DNA from: JAJKIP01 sp037200685
GTDB taxonomy: Bacteria > Bacteroidota > Bacteroidia > Chitinophagales > Chitinophagaceae
Length of the DNA stretch: 64,000 bases
Reading direction: 5' to 3'
Assembly (NCBI GenBank): GCA_037200685.1
Contig: JBBCIG010000016.1
Span: 620,001-684,000 of the forward strand
Below are positions 25,727-33,810 of the stretch, piece by piece (positions within the stretch are counted from its first letter, which is position 1; the number at the start of each line of letters is the position of its first letter). Made by a program: the position numbers and the translations under genes. The notes under the pieces were generated by a model. It worked only from the letters and a program-made list of their open reading frames with translations. It was not told the DNA's origin and made no database searches.

Positions 25727-27505
25727 TTATTCATCCGCATCTTTATTCCTTTTCTTTTTCTTCTTTTTTGTATAAAGGTCCTTCGCCTGCGCCACCAGCG
25801 AAACAAATTCCTGTTGCAATACATCATTGGTATCAGCAGATGCAACTGTTAGAGTTTGCAAATCAGTCCAGTTAATATTACGGGCAAAAGAAGAAGAACG
25901 AAGTAATGCGCCAAACATCGCAACCGATGCGGAAAAGCGGTAAAACTTTTCTACTTTATCAAAAGTTTGAAAGTCATACACGCTGTTATAATTAAAAAAA
26001 AGAGCGGTAGTATCTCCCGGGTTTTTATACTTAAGATGAATGCCCGCAAATTTTCCAGCCAGCCGGGCTGCAGCCGTTCTCACATCAATAGCCGGGGCGA
26101 TCTCAAAAACACCCATCATGGAATAACCGGAACCTATCTCGCCGCCTTCTACAATAGCTAATGTATCATTCAAAGCGCCTACCTTATTATCAAAACCAAT
26201 CAACCGGTATTCTTTTACATAATCAGGATTAAATTCAACACTCATATATGCGTCATCCGCCACAGCATATAATGTCTGTGTGAATTCTTTCATCAATACT
26301 TTTTCCGCTTCATTAAAATTATCCAGGTAGGCAAAATTTCCATTTCCTTTTCGTGCCAGCGTTTGGATTTTGGAATCTTTATAATTGCCCATGCCCACAC
26401 CCAAACAGGTAAGGTAAATGCCGGATTGGCGATGGCGGGATATCAGGTCATCCAATTCATCTTCTGTTTTTACTCCCACATTAAAATCACCATCCGTTGC
26501 GAGTATCACACGGTTATTGCCGCCTTTAATAAAATGATTAGTCGCTACACTGTACGCCAATTTTACACCTGATTCACCGGGAGTAGAGCCGCCGGGAGTA
26601 AGGCCATCAATTGTTTTTAAAATGGTGTCTTTTTGTGCGCCACTTGTAGTATTCAACACAACACTGGTTATACCACCGTATACAACTATCGCTACTGAAT
26701 CTTTATCCCGCAGGTTATTCACCAATAATTTAAATGCGGATTTTAACAATGGAAGACGATTGCTCATATCCATCGAACCGGAAATATCTATAAGAAATAC
26801 AAGATTGCTCGGCGGCAGCGCATCCAGGTTTAATTTTTTAGCCGAGAGATTAATATAATATAATTGGTTAGCCGGGTTCCATGGGCAGGAAGTAAGTTTT
26901 GTCTGGATCGCAAATGGATTATTGCCCTGCGGTAAAATATAATTTAGATTAAAATAATTCAGCATCTCCTCTACCCGAACTGCATCTGGCGGTACGATAG
27001 AACTCAACGAAAGAAAACGCCTGATATTACTGTAGGAAGCACGGTCAACATTCAGCGAAAGACCTGTTGTGGGAAAACGGCTGGTCGTTACAAACCGATT
27101 TTCAATAATACTCGCATACGTTTCATCACCTGCAAACCATTTCCGCTGTTCATCTTTTGCCATACCATTTGTCAGCGAAGACAATTTATTCTGCCGCACA
27201 CTTGTAGCGGAGGATGGCGATAATTTTAATTTGACAGAAACATAATTATCAGTATTCGTGGTGATACGTTCCGGCTTGTACCCACTTAATGAAAAATTGA
27301 ATGTATCTATTTTTTGAGTGTTAATAATGCCGAATGAGCCTTGCGATCCGCTTTTATATACATAGCCCGTCCGCACATTCATGATCGTTACATTTTGCAA
27401 CGGGTTACCCGCTTCATCTTTTATTTCGCCACGAAGATAAAACTGCTGGCACCAGGCAGATGAATGGATAATAAAGAAAAGGAATATAAAAAAGCCTGTT
27501 TTCAC
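25727..27505 (-). CDS. VWA domain protein with carboxypeptidase-regulatory-like N-terminus (YfbK-like)
   Basis: Secreted or periplasmic protein of 592 residues. A signal peptide (FFIFLFFIIHSSAWCQQ) is followed by a CarboxypepD_reg-like domain at about 22-95 (GEIKDEAGNPLQNVTIMNV), a YfbK-type N-terminal region (LSLNVDRASYSNIRRFLS, VRVEEMLNYF), and a von Willebrand A domain with an intact MIDAS (DISGSMDMSNR near 240). A DUF3520-like C-terminus and a Lys-rich tail (TKKKKKKRNKDADE) follow. Homologues are common in Bacteroidota; the function is unknown, probably metal-dependent protein binding. It converges on tig. Confidence 0.88.
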   Translation of the reverse strand: MKTGFFIFLFFIIHSSAWCQQFYLRGEIKDEAGNPLQNVTIMNVRTGYVYKSGSQGSFGIINTQKIDTFNFSLSGYKPERITTNTDNYVSVKLKLSPSSATSVRQNKLSSLTNGMAKDEQRKWFAGDETYASIIENRFVTTSRFPTTGLSLNVDRASYSNIRRFLSLSSIVPPDAVRVEEMLNYFNLNYILPQGNNPFAIQTKLTSCPWNPANQLYYINLSAKKLNLDALPPSNLVFLIDISGSMDMSNRLPLLKSAFKLLVNNLRDKDSVAIVVYGGITSVVLNTTSGAQKDTILKTIDGLTPGGSTPGESGVKLAYSVATNHFIKGGNNRVILATDGDFNVGVKTEDELDDLISRHRQSGIYLTCLGVGMGNYKDSKIQTLARKGNGNFAYLDNFNEAEKVLMKEFTQTLYAVADDAYMSVEFNPDYVKEYRLIGFDNKVGALNDTLAIVEGGEIGSGYSMMGVFEIAPAIDVRTAAARLAGKFAGIHLKYKNPGDTTALFFNYNSVYDFQTFDKVEKFYRFSASVAMFGALLRSSSFARNINWTDLQTLTVASADTNDVLQQEFVSLVAQAKDLYTKKKKKKRNKDADE

Positions 27506-27558
27506 TTGTTATATTAGCCGCAAAAGTTATAAAAAAAGAACAAATGCAATAGTTAAAA

Positions 27559-28092
27559 TCAAACCAGTTGGTAAATCTCTTTCAGATTGCGGCCGAAACC
27601 GTTATAATCGAGGCCGTAACCCACTACAAATTTGTTAGGTATAACAAAGCCAATGTAGTCTAATGCCAGTTTATACTCTGTTGCTTCGGGCTTATGCAAT
27701 AAAGTAGCGATCTTTAAAGAAGTAGGTTGCTGGTGTAATAGTTGTGGAAGAAAAGTATGTAATGTTTTACCTGTGTCAACAATGTCTTCAACGATCAATA
27801 CATCTTTTCCGAAAATATCTTCATCAAGGCCGATCGCTGTGATTACTTTGCCTGTTGACTTAATGCCTTTATAAGAAGCGATTTTGATAAAGCAAAGTTC
27901 TGCGCTTACTGTCAGGTGTTTAAAAAGATCTGAAGCAAACATGAATGATCCATTCAATATCGCAATACAATAAGGACGCTTGCCCGCATAATCCCTATTA
28001 ATCATTTCAGCGACTTCTTTCACCCTTTTCAGGATCGTTTCTTCGGACAGGTAGGTTTCAAAAGATTTATCGTGGACTTTAACGGTAGACAT
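27559..28092 (-). CDS. hpt: Hypoxanthine phosphoribosyltransferase
   Basis: Salvages hypoxanthine and guanine using PRPP. The start MSTVKVHDKSFETYLSEETI is chosen over a 16-residue upstream extension that has no family support. Seen: LNGSFMFASDLFKHL, the conserved SYKGIKSTGKV loop, the PRPP-binding motif VLIVEDIVDTGKTLHTF near residue 100, and VVGYGLDYNGFGRNL near the C-terminus. The 177 residues are the usual length. It follows the glucosaminidase gene on the same strand, with a gap of about 63 bases. Confidence 0.95.
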   Translation of the reverse strand: MSTVKVHDKSFETYLSEETILKRVKEVAEMINRDYAGKRPYCIAILNGSFMFASDLFKHLTVSAELCFIKIASYKGIKSTGKVITAIGLDEDIFGKDVLIVEDIVDTGKTLHTFLPQLLHQQPTSLKIATLLHKPEATEYKLALDYIGFVIPNKFVVGYGLDYNGFGRNLKEIYQLV

Positions 28093-28155
28093 GAGCAGCT
28101 GCAGTTTTGGGTGCAATAATAAAGGAAAGGGAAAAAGCAAACCGGTATGACAGCA

Positions 28156-29289
28156 TTATTTTACCAACAATGGCGCTGCCGGAGCTTTGCTGCGAAGATA
28201 CAACTGCTCCCCGGTTGCTGGTTTTGAATTTATACCCAAGAAATTATATTCCATAAGCGACTCAATGCGTATGGCTTCATCACGGGCAATATCCATCAAT
28301 GTTTCACCGGGCCTCACAATATGAAATTCATTGTTACCCGTACGTCTTTTGCGTTGCAGGTAAATTAATTGGTCCGTTTCCGCGGCTTCAGTCGCGGCTA
28401 AATTATCATTGAATTCAAATATCCTGGCAAGAGGAATATTGTATTGTTCAGCAATCGATAAAAATGATGTGCCTTTTTTTACATAGGTCACCCTTGTTTC
28501 ATTGATCTTAAATTCACCCCGGGGATAATCATTTCTTATCTCAGCAATAGCAGGTTTCACAACTACAGGTTCAGTAATTATTCTTTCTTCAGTACCTGGC
28601 TTTTTATTTTTCTCCACAGGAATGATTTCGCTTTTGGGCTCCTTCTTTTCTTCCGCAGGTATTTTTATCGCTATATCATTAATAAAAGTAGTTTGGGGTG
28701 ATGAAGTGATAGCATCTTCTTTCTTTTCATCAGTGATTTTTGCCTGTAATTCATCTTTCGGGGAAGCCTTTCCCAAAGCGATCAAGGTATATTCCTGTAA
28801 GTTATAATCCTCAATGAGTTTAATAATTACCTGTGGGTATTTTGGATTAGTAGCGTACCCTGCTTTTTTCAACCCATAGGCCCAGTCTGTATAATCAAGC
28901 GGGTCAAGTTTGAATAAGGAAGCATAGCGTGGCCCGTTTTTTAAAAAATTAGAATGGTCCCTGTAGGAATCAAGCGGGTCATTGTACTTGCGAAAACATT
29001 CATTCGGCGCATCATCGGTATGTGAAACGGATTCACCCGTCCAATCGGATTTACATTTAATACCAAAATGATTATTTGACTTTAATACCAATACACTGGT
29101 GCCGGCTGTCGTTTCATGAATACCCTGCGCTAATTTAATAGAAGCCGGCACACCCGTACGTTGCATTTCGGCTATAGCGGCTTCTTTATACGTATTAATA
29201 TATTGCCTGATCGTTTGGTCATCCTGTGCTTTGGAAACAACGGAGACGGAAAGAAATAAAAAACAAAGTATGGTGCGGATATTTTGCAT
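28156..29289 (-). CDS. Secreted GH73 glucosaminidase with LysM repeats
   Basis: Peptidoglycan beta-N-acetylglucosaminidase. After a signal peptide (MQNIRTILCFLFLSVSVVSK, cut near AQD) the GH73 domain occupies about 25-170: GVPASIKLAQGIHETTAGTS (with the catalytic Glu of the family in IHETT), NNHFGIKCK, FRKYNDPLDSYRDHSNFL, and YATNPKYPQVIIKLIEDYNL. A Lys/Glu-rich linker leads to two LysM domains near residues 268-315 (VKKGTSFLSIAEQYNIPLAR) and 325-370 (VRPGETLMDIARDEAIRIES). It probably acts in cell separation. The stop of the methyltransferase gene is eight bases upstream, so the two may be co-transcribed. Confidence 0.92.
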   Translation of the reverse strand: MQNIRTILCFLFLSVSVVSKAQDDQTIRQYINTYKEAAIAEMQRTGVPASIKLAQGIHETTAGTSVLVLKSNNHFGIKCKSDWTGESVSHTDDAPNECFRKYNDPLDSYRDHSNFLKNGPRYASLFKLDPLDYTDWAYGLKKAGYATNPKYPQVIIKLIEDYNLQEYTLIALGKASPKDELQAKITDEKKEDAITSSPQTTFINDIAIKIPAEEKKEPKSEIIPVEKNKKPGTEERIITEPVVVKPAIAEIRNDYPRGEFKINETRVTYVKKGTSFLSIAEQYNIPLARIFEFNDNLAATEAAETDQLIYLQRKRRTGNNEFHIVRPGETLMDIARDEAIRIESLMEYNFLGINSKPATGEQLYLRSKAPAAPLLVK

Positions 29290-29297
29290 AGATTATT

Positions 29298-29936
29298 TTA
29301 GATTTTTCGCAGCAGGTACAAACCGTCGCGAAGGGTAATGATCATTTTATCAATATCTTCTCTGTGTTTGATAAATTCATTGAACTTTTTTATAGCCGCG
29401 GCGCTTTTGCCTTTAGCCTCATCTTTTAACACTTCTCCGTGAAAAAAAATATTGTCTGCTAAGATAAAACCGTTTTTTCTCAGTTTTGGTAAAACAAGCG
29501 TAAAATATTCAGTATAAGACACTTTATCTGCATCGATGAAGACCAAATCCCATGTTTCATCTATCGCTGAAACCACCTCTAACGCATTTCCGGTATGTAA
29601 AATTATCTTATCCTTAAAAGAAGAAAGGTTAAAAAATCGCCGGGCCGTTTCAGCATCTTTTTCCCGCAATTCTATTGTATGCAATTGACCGTCGTCAACA
29701 AGGCCTTTGGCCAAACATAAAGCGCTGTAACCTGTAAATGTTCCTAGTTCTAAAATCCGTTTAGGACGGATCATCCAACTGATCATCTCCAATAATTTTC
29801 CTTGCAGGTGGCCGCTGAGCATGTGATGCTCCGGATGATGCTGCTGCGTGTGTTCGGCTATTTGTTGCAGTAATGCATCTTCGGGTGAAGAATGGTCTTC
29901 GGCGTATTGTTGTATTTGCGGATCTATTATGTCCAA
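29298..29936 (-). CDS. SAM-dependent O-methyltransferase (class I, cation-dependent type)
   Basis: A 212-residue enzyme of the catechol/caffeoyl-CoA O-methyltransferase family. The SAM-binding motif I is ILELGTFTGYSALCLAKGL near residues 60-78, followed by IELREKD, WDLVFIDADKVSYTEYF (a metal-binding Asp in FIDADK) and GFILADNIFFHGEV. Substrate unknown. It starts 14 bases after a good TACCTTCG box with a palindrome directly upstream. No signal peptide; cytoplasmic. Confidence 0.92.
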   Translation of the reverse strand: MDIIDPQIQQYAEDHSSPEDALLQQIAEHTQQHHPEHHMLSGHLQGKLLEMISWMIRPKRILELGTFTGYSALCLAKGLVDDGQLHTIELREKDAETARRFFNLSSFKDKIILHTGNALEVVSAIDETWDLVFIDADKVSYTEYFTLVLPKLRKNGFILADNIFFHGEVLKDEAKGKSAAAIKKFNEFIKHREDIDKMIITLRDGLYLLRKI

Positions 29937-29950
29937 TGAGAAAATTTTTG

Positions 29951-29958
29951 CGAAGGTA
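29951..29958 (-). promoter_or_regulatory. Promoter -7 box TACCTTCG for the O-methyltransferase gene
   Basis: The reverse-strand octamer fits TAnnTTCG and lies 14 bases before the ATG. It abuts the palindrome at 29958-29973. Confidence 0.6.
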
Positions 29959-29973
29959 GAGAATGAATTCTCT
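29958..29973. promoter_or_regulatory. Candidate operator palindrome AGAGAAT-GA-ATTCTCT
   Basis: Two perfect 7-base arms with a 2-base spacer sit directly upstream of the -7 box, where a bound repressor would block RNA polymerase. No regulator gene is adjacent. Confidence 0.4.
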
Positions 29974-30171
29974 TTATCCTTACCCTCATTTATTCATCAA
30001 TGGACAGATCGTTCCTGGTAATTATGAGCCAAATCTTAATTATCAAATTATTAGTACAGATGGCCCTTTTCAATTACCAGAAATATTCTTTCATAATTTA
30101 GTAGCTGCAATACGAAATTGAATTGTCTCCTTTGATCATAAAAATCAAAAGGACATTTATTATATCTGATC

Positions 30172-30205
30172 AAAAAAAAGCCGGGATCCATTTAAACACC
30201 CCGGC
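30172..30205 (-). terminator. Terminator after the GH67 gene (reverse strand)
   Basis: On the reverse strand, GCCGGG and CCCGGC form the stem ends around a 14-base middle, and eight T follow. It begins 28 bases past the stop of the alpha-glucuronidase gene. Confidence 0.75.
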
Positions 30206-30232
30206 AAAACATCATTTCTTATTTCTTTATCA

Positions 30233-32293
30233 TCACGGCCTTCTCCTCGGAAATTCATTCGCCCTGATATCATCCAAATTATTCACTGGCCTCTCTATAT
30301 CATAAGGAATAGGCATTTTACTAAACTGCTGAAAATATTGCAGGCAGGCATCTTTCCATAAAATAGCATTGAGCACCTGCATACGGAGCTTGCGCTGCAC
30401 GTCATTAAACCGTGTAGTATCTACATACGATTCCACCTTATCCCATGTCGTTTGAAACGACCGCACCTGCTTCACCCCTTTATCATAATGCCTGCATATT
30501 TCTTCCCATAAGCTCAACCCGCTTTTCATTTTATAATCCCAAGCCACATGGTGAAACCACAGCAGGTAAATATCCGGTGTAGTGGCCGGATTATTGAACA
30601 TAGACGCCAATGGTTCTTTGTATTGACTTACCGCATCACTTCCTTTTTTTGTACGGTCAAAACCAACAGCGATAGAATCCGCTTTGTGATAATACAACGG
30701 TGTCCAGTCAGGCCGCACACCTTTTGGGCCATACCAGGGGCCGGGGCCATAATGCCCGGCTGCGGACATGATATGATGAAACCCAAGCGGCATCATATAA
30801 TTTACGGCGGCTTCCCTGCTGTCCATCATCATTTTCTTTACAGGCACCAGGAAGTTTTCTCTCCAGTCACTCGAGTACAACGCCGAGGTTTTTTCTCCAA
30901 CAGGATAAAAAGTTTGTTTGATCCATTCATCAGCGATCTGTTCACTTCTTAATTTATTATTCCAGGCAAGGCGGCCAAATGAATACCAGTTGGCCTGTGC
31001 GAAATCATGACCACACCAGTTTGTATCTGTACCAATATTAGCGACACCTGCAATAGCAGTATGCGTTTGCGGGTAAATGCTTCCATCTGTTACACGGGCA
31101 ACCGTACTACCAACACCCTGCTGGTAGGTATCGCTTTGCAGGCATTCTTCCCACATCGTAGAAAGAAATACCAAATGAATAGCCTGCCCGAGATATTCCA
31201 TTGTTACCTGGAATTCCGGCATCACCGATGTTTTTTTCAAAGCGCCAAACAACGGGCTGAAAGGTTCTCTCGGCATAAAATCTATCGGGCCATTCTTTAC
31301 TTGTATGATCACATTATCCCTGAATTGTCCGTCAAACGGTACAAATTCACTATAAGCTTGTTTAGCACGGTCGTTATCATTCGCACTATAAACAAATGCA
31401 CGCCACATCACGATGCCACCATAAGGTTTCAATGCATCAGCAAAAAGATTAGCGCCATCTACATGCGAGCGGCCAAAATCCTGCGGGCCCGGTTGCCCTT
31501 CACTATTTGCTTTTACTAAGAAGCCGCCAAAGTCCGGTATCAATGCATAAATTTCTTTTACTTTATCCCTCCACCATTTTATAACGCCGGGATCTAAGGG
31601 ATCAGCTGTAGGTAAACCACCGATCACTTTCGGCGCCGCGAAGTTGATAGACAAGTAAACCTTCACACCATAGGGACGTAATACTTCCGCAATAGATTTT
31701 ACCCTGTCGAGATAACCCGCCGTCAAGACTCTCGGTGATGCATTTACATTATTTACTACGGAACCATTAATACCAATCGATGCATTCGCCCGTGCATATT
31801 CCTGCCAGCGTAATTTATCAGCAGCAGTCACAACAAACGAATCCGCCCGGTGCCAGAATATAGAAGGGCCGCCAAATCCATGTTCGATTGTTCCCGTCAA
31901 ATTATCCCAATGATTTAAAACACGGCGTTCATAAGAAGGGTTACTGATTTCATCTATATAAGACTGGCCTGTTTGCTGTCGGCGCAATAGTTCATATACG
32001 CCATATAAAATACCTGCATCCGTGATGGCTTCTATACCAGTTTGCGTAAGCCGGAAACCATCCGTCTTGATCGCTTTATTTTTTGTAATAGTAAAAGTGA
32101 AAGAAGCACCGGACTGACCTTGCCAACCCTGTTGCAACTCCTGTTTGGCGATAGTAAGCGTCGGAGAAGTTTTAGCGCTAACTACATTTACCGGCACAGA
32201 CGTTTTATTGCGGAGCCAGAGCTCATGTCCATCTTCCTGTGCAGTAACACAAAGGGCTGCAAAAAGAAAGCAAAGGGAAAAGATCGTTCTCAT
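30233..32293 (-). CDS. aguA: GH67 alpha-glucuronidase, secreted
   Basis: Removes 4-O-methyl-glucuronic acid from xylan-derived oligosaccharides. A signal peptide (MRTIFSLCFLFAALCVTAQ) precedes the three GH67 domains: an N-terminal beta-sandwich, a TIM barrel and a helical C-terminus. Seen: NHWDNLTGTIEHGFGGPSIF, FGGFLVKANSEGQPGPQDFG, FDGQFRDNVIIQVKNGPIDF near 321 and MPEFQVTMEYLGQ near 358, which hold the Asp and Glu residues expected to be catalytic in this family, then WYSFGRLAWN. The 686 residues are the usual length. No xylanase, transporter or SusCD gene flanks it, so it is an orphan outside any visible xylan locus. The end reads FPRRRP. Confidence 0.94.
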   Translation of the reverse strand: MRTIFSLCFLFAALCVTAQEDGHELWLRNKTSVPVNVVSAKTSPTLTIAKQELQQGWQGQSGASFTFTITKNKAIKTDGFRLTQTGIEAITDAGILYGVYELLRRQQTGQSYIDEISNPSYERRVLNHWDNLTGTIEHGFGGPSIFWHRADSFVVTAADKLRWQEYARANASIGINGSVVNNVNASPRVLTAGYLDRVKSIAEVLRPYGVKVYLSINFAAPKVIGGLPTADPLDPGVIKWWRDKVKEIYALIPDFGGFLVKANSEGQPGPQDFGRSHVDGANLFADALKPYGGIVMWRAFVYSANDNDRAKQAYSEFVPFDGQFRDNVIIQVKNGPIDFMPREPFSPLFGALKKTSVMPEFQVTMEYLGQAIHLVFLSTMWEECLQSDTYQQGVGSTVARVTDGSIYPQTHTAIAGVANIGTDTNWCGHDFAQANWYSFGRLAWNNKLRSEQIADEWIKQTFYPVGEKTSALYSSDWRENFLVPVKKMMMDSREAAVNYMMPLGFHHIMSAAGHYGPGPWYGPKGVRPDWTPLYYHKADSIAVGFDRTKKGSDAVSQYKEPLASMFNNPATTPDIYLLWFHHVAWDYKMKSGLSLWEEICRHYDKGVKQVRSFQTTWDKVESYVDTTRFNDVQRKLRMQVLNAILWKDACLQYFQQFSKMPIPYDIERPVNNLDDIRANEFPRRRP

Positions 32294-32769
32294 TTGTATG
32301 ATCGCTTTAAATTGATTTATTAGAGGTTAGCACCGCATGGCACATGTAAAGGTCAATATATGACGATATATTATTCATTTCCTTTTCTTTTCCCGATAAT
32401 TAAATTTTATCGAGCCTGGTTATTTTTTACCCAGCTGCATTACTACTATCAGCTTCGTTGCGTCGCACTCTTCATCTTTCTGTTCTCTATTCAGCATTTG
32501 CGAAGATGCTTTTGTTTTTGTTTATACACTCTTATGCACCCCGGAAGAAAAGAAGAATTTAGCTCTTTTAGTTTGTGCCGTTGGTCTTTTGCCCATTCAC
32601 ATACACCACACGCAAGACACAACGGCGGCGTGATTTTTTATAGGAACACCAACAATTGCAAAAAATAAATAACATTAGATGGTTACGCCGTGTCGCCAGC
32701 CAGCACACAAAACCATCGCTAGCAGACACGGCTATGAAGTTTAAAGTAGACACCGCGGGGAATGAAATT
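32294..32769. other. Gene-free stretch after the GH67 start, with repeats
   Basis: Holds the upstream region of the alpha-glucuronidase gene, repeat copy E at 32429-32505, and from 32684 the left end of an inverted-repeat-bounded segment. Small frames here (for example 32568-32792 and 32656-32850) are translations of the inverted repeats and are not called. Confidence 0.6.
32429..32505 (-). repeat. Dispersed 75-bp repeat, copy E
   Basis: On the reverse strand: AAATGCTGAATAGAGAACAG, then AAAGATGAAGAGTGCGACGC, then AACGAAGCTGATAGTAGTAA and TGCAGCTGGGT. The first half matches copy B, the second half copies D and F. Confidence 0.88.
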
Positions 32770-33243
32770 TTATTTAGAAGATGGCGAGACAACCGTTATC
32801 TTATCATACCAAAAAATACGAGCTTTTTCAGGTTCATCTTTACTGCCTAATTTAGGTGGGAGAAGTTTTTCCTTAGAAAACCTACCCGTGACTTTTAAGG
32901 TTGGTGGCAGATGTTCTCCATTCCATATATCATTAGCAATTGTTAAACTACTGTTGCTAGGTTCTAAATAAAAACGTTCTACACCTTCTAAAAATGGCAC
33001 ATTCTCATATTTTGTTTGAAACCATTGAGGGCAACCGCATGCTATATGTGCATAAGAAACTGCAATGGTAATTTTTTTATCAGACAATTCATTTTTTGAA
33101 GAGTCAAAAACAGTTAAAGTGTCTTTACTTGTAATAACCATTATAGGGTTAGATTTACTGCCATCTTCAATACTATTTGATTTATCAGAACTGCCACAAC
33201 CAACTACTAACTGGATTATTGATATAATAAAAGTAAGTTTCAT
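32770..33243 (-). CDS. Lipoprotein of unknown function, 157 residues
   Basis: The N-terminus MKLTFIISIIQLVVGCGSSD is a lipoprotein signal with the lipid-bearing Cys at residue 16. The mature part includes SYAHIACGCPQWFQTKYENV near 85-105, with a CGC pair that may bind metal or form a disulfide, then a beta-rich half (PPTLKVTGRFSKEKLLPP, ARIFWYDKITVVSPSSK). I do not recognise the family, though similar CxC-containing lipoproteins occur in Bacteroidota from memory. The reading frame ends at the inner inverted repeat, so the true C-terminus may have been altered by it. Confidence 0.7.
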   Translation of the reverse strand: MKLTFIISIIQLVVGCGSSDKSNSIEDGSKSNPIMVITSKDTLTVFDSSKNELSDKKITIAVSYAHIACGCPQWFQTKYENVPFLEGVERFYLEPSNSSLTIANDIWNGEHLPPTLKVTGRFSKEKLLPPKLGSKDEPEKARIFWYDKITVVSPSSK

Positions 33244-33261
33244 TTTATCTGTTTCAATATC

Positions 33262-33462
33262 CTAATTTAAATACCATCTTCCCCATGTAGCAACATTAAC
33301 GCTTCGTGATGTCGCAGGAACTGATGCTGCCGAAGGAGCTCCCGCGTACCAATAGTTTATCATTAACTGTCCTCCTCTGTCAGTTGCACCAAACGTAGTA
33401 TTAGAAGGATTATTAGGATTTGCTGGTTCATATGTGAATCTGCCGCTACGCCTTGGTTTCAT
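33262..33462 (-). CDS. Small 66-residue frame inside the inverted-repeat segment, possibly a gene fragment
   Basis: The ATG at 33460-33462 reads MKPRRSGRFTYEPANPNNPS and the frame ends ATWGRWYLN. It starts inside the inner inverted repeat, after a GGCGGGGA stretch that could serve as ribosome-binding site, and 20 bases past a TATCTTCG box. The amino-acid make-up (aromatic, Gly, Asn, Pro) looks like the tail of a secreted or phage-type protein, so it may be a C-terminal fragment joined to a new start by the repeat. Function unknown. Confidence 0.4.
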   Translation of the reverse strand: MKPRRSGRFTYEPANPNNPSNTTFGATDRGGQLMINYWYAGAPSAASVPATSRSVNVATWGRWYLN

Positions 33463-33482
33463 TCCCCGCCGTGTCTCCCGTG

Positions 33483-33490
33483 CGAAGATA
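33483..33490 (-). promoter_or_regulatory. TATCTTCG box at the end of an inverted repeat
   Basis: The same octamer used before pheT and rny lies on the reverse strand directly after a CCGTGT...CACACG hairpin, 20 bases before the ATG of the 66-residue frame. The repeat may thus carry an outward promoter. Confidence 0.4.
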
Positions 33491-33514
33491 CGTGTGGGGC
33501 AGGGACACGGCGTT
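33485..33514. repeat. Hairpin motif AAGATACGTGTG...ACACGGCGTT, copy 1
   Basis: Shares AAGATACGTGTG, an internal GCA, and ACACGG-x-GTT with the copy at 33756-33785; the arms CGTGT and ACACG pair. Confidence 0.65.
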
Positions 33515-33618
33515 ATATAGTACACTACTTAATTCGTGTTGCTGTTGGCTGGGAGTGCAAAACAAAGGTCGTTCAAAGTTTCGAAAATCAACCGCAGTGA
33601 AAATTATCGTGAACATCG

Positions 33619-33693
33619 CAATTGCTGAATAGAATTCATGCAGTACAAGAGTGCGACGCAACGAAGCTGATAGTAGCAATACAGCCGGCTAAA
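33619..33693 (+). repeat. Dispersed 75-bp repeat, copy F
   Basis: Reads GCAATTGCTGAATAGAATTC, then a variable stretch, ACAAGAGTGCGACGCAACGA, AGCTGATAGTAGCAATACAG and CCGGCTA. It is in opposite orientation to copy E, 1.1 kb to the left, so E and F flank the inverted-repeat segment. Confidence 0.88.
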
Positions 33694-33755
33694 TAATTAA
33701 ATACGTATTGATAAGATATATCTTTATTCTTTCCTTCGCAGCGTTTTCTGAAGTT

Positions 33756-33785
33756 AAGATACGTGTGCAAGCAATACACGGAGTT
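33756..33785. repeat. Hairpin motif AAGATACGTGTG...ACACGGAGTT, copy 2
   Basis: Same plan as 33485-33514. On the reverse strand it reads CTCCGTGT...CACACGTATCTT; here the TATCTT is followed by AA rather than CG, so the promoter-like box is not kept. Confidence 0.65.
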
Positions 33786-33810
33786 TAGGACTGTATCTTC
33801 ACTTCCATCA

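Larger units (their letters stand above)
32684..33523. repeat. Segment bounded by nested inverted repeats (CCGTGTC / GACACGG)
   Basis: The outer arms are TTACGCCGTGTC at the left (about 32683-32694) and GACACGGCGTTA at the right (33505-33516). The inner arms are the 19-base GACACCGCGGGGAATGAAA at 32749-32767 and its reverse complement at 33457-33475 with one mismatch. The segment holds a lipoprotein gene and a 66-codon frame, both leftward. No transposase and no target-site duplication could be shown. Confidence 0.55.
33463..33810. other. Repeat-bearing gap before the symporter gene
   Basis: Contains, in order, the right end of the inverted-repeat segment, repeat copy F at 33619-33693, and a second hairpin of the ACGTGTG...ACACGG type at 33756-33785, 25 bases from the stop of the symporter gene. 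No gene supported. Confidence 0.6.

Noticed and set aside
28093..28140. N-terminal extension of hpt (MLFPFPLLL...)
   Set aside because: The extension has no counterpart in the enzyme family; the internal ATG at 28092 gives the normal length.
32568..32850. Two small frames, one on each strand, at the left end of the inverted-repeat segment
   Set aside because: Both are translations of the repeat arms themselves (similar DTAGNE peptides arise from each arm) and cross the gap and the repeat borders.
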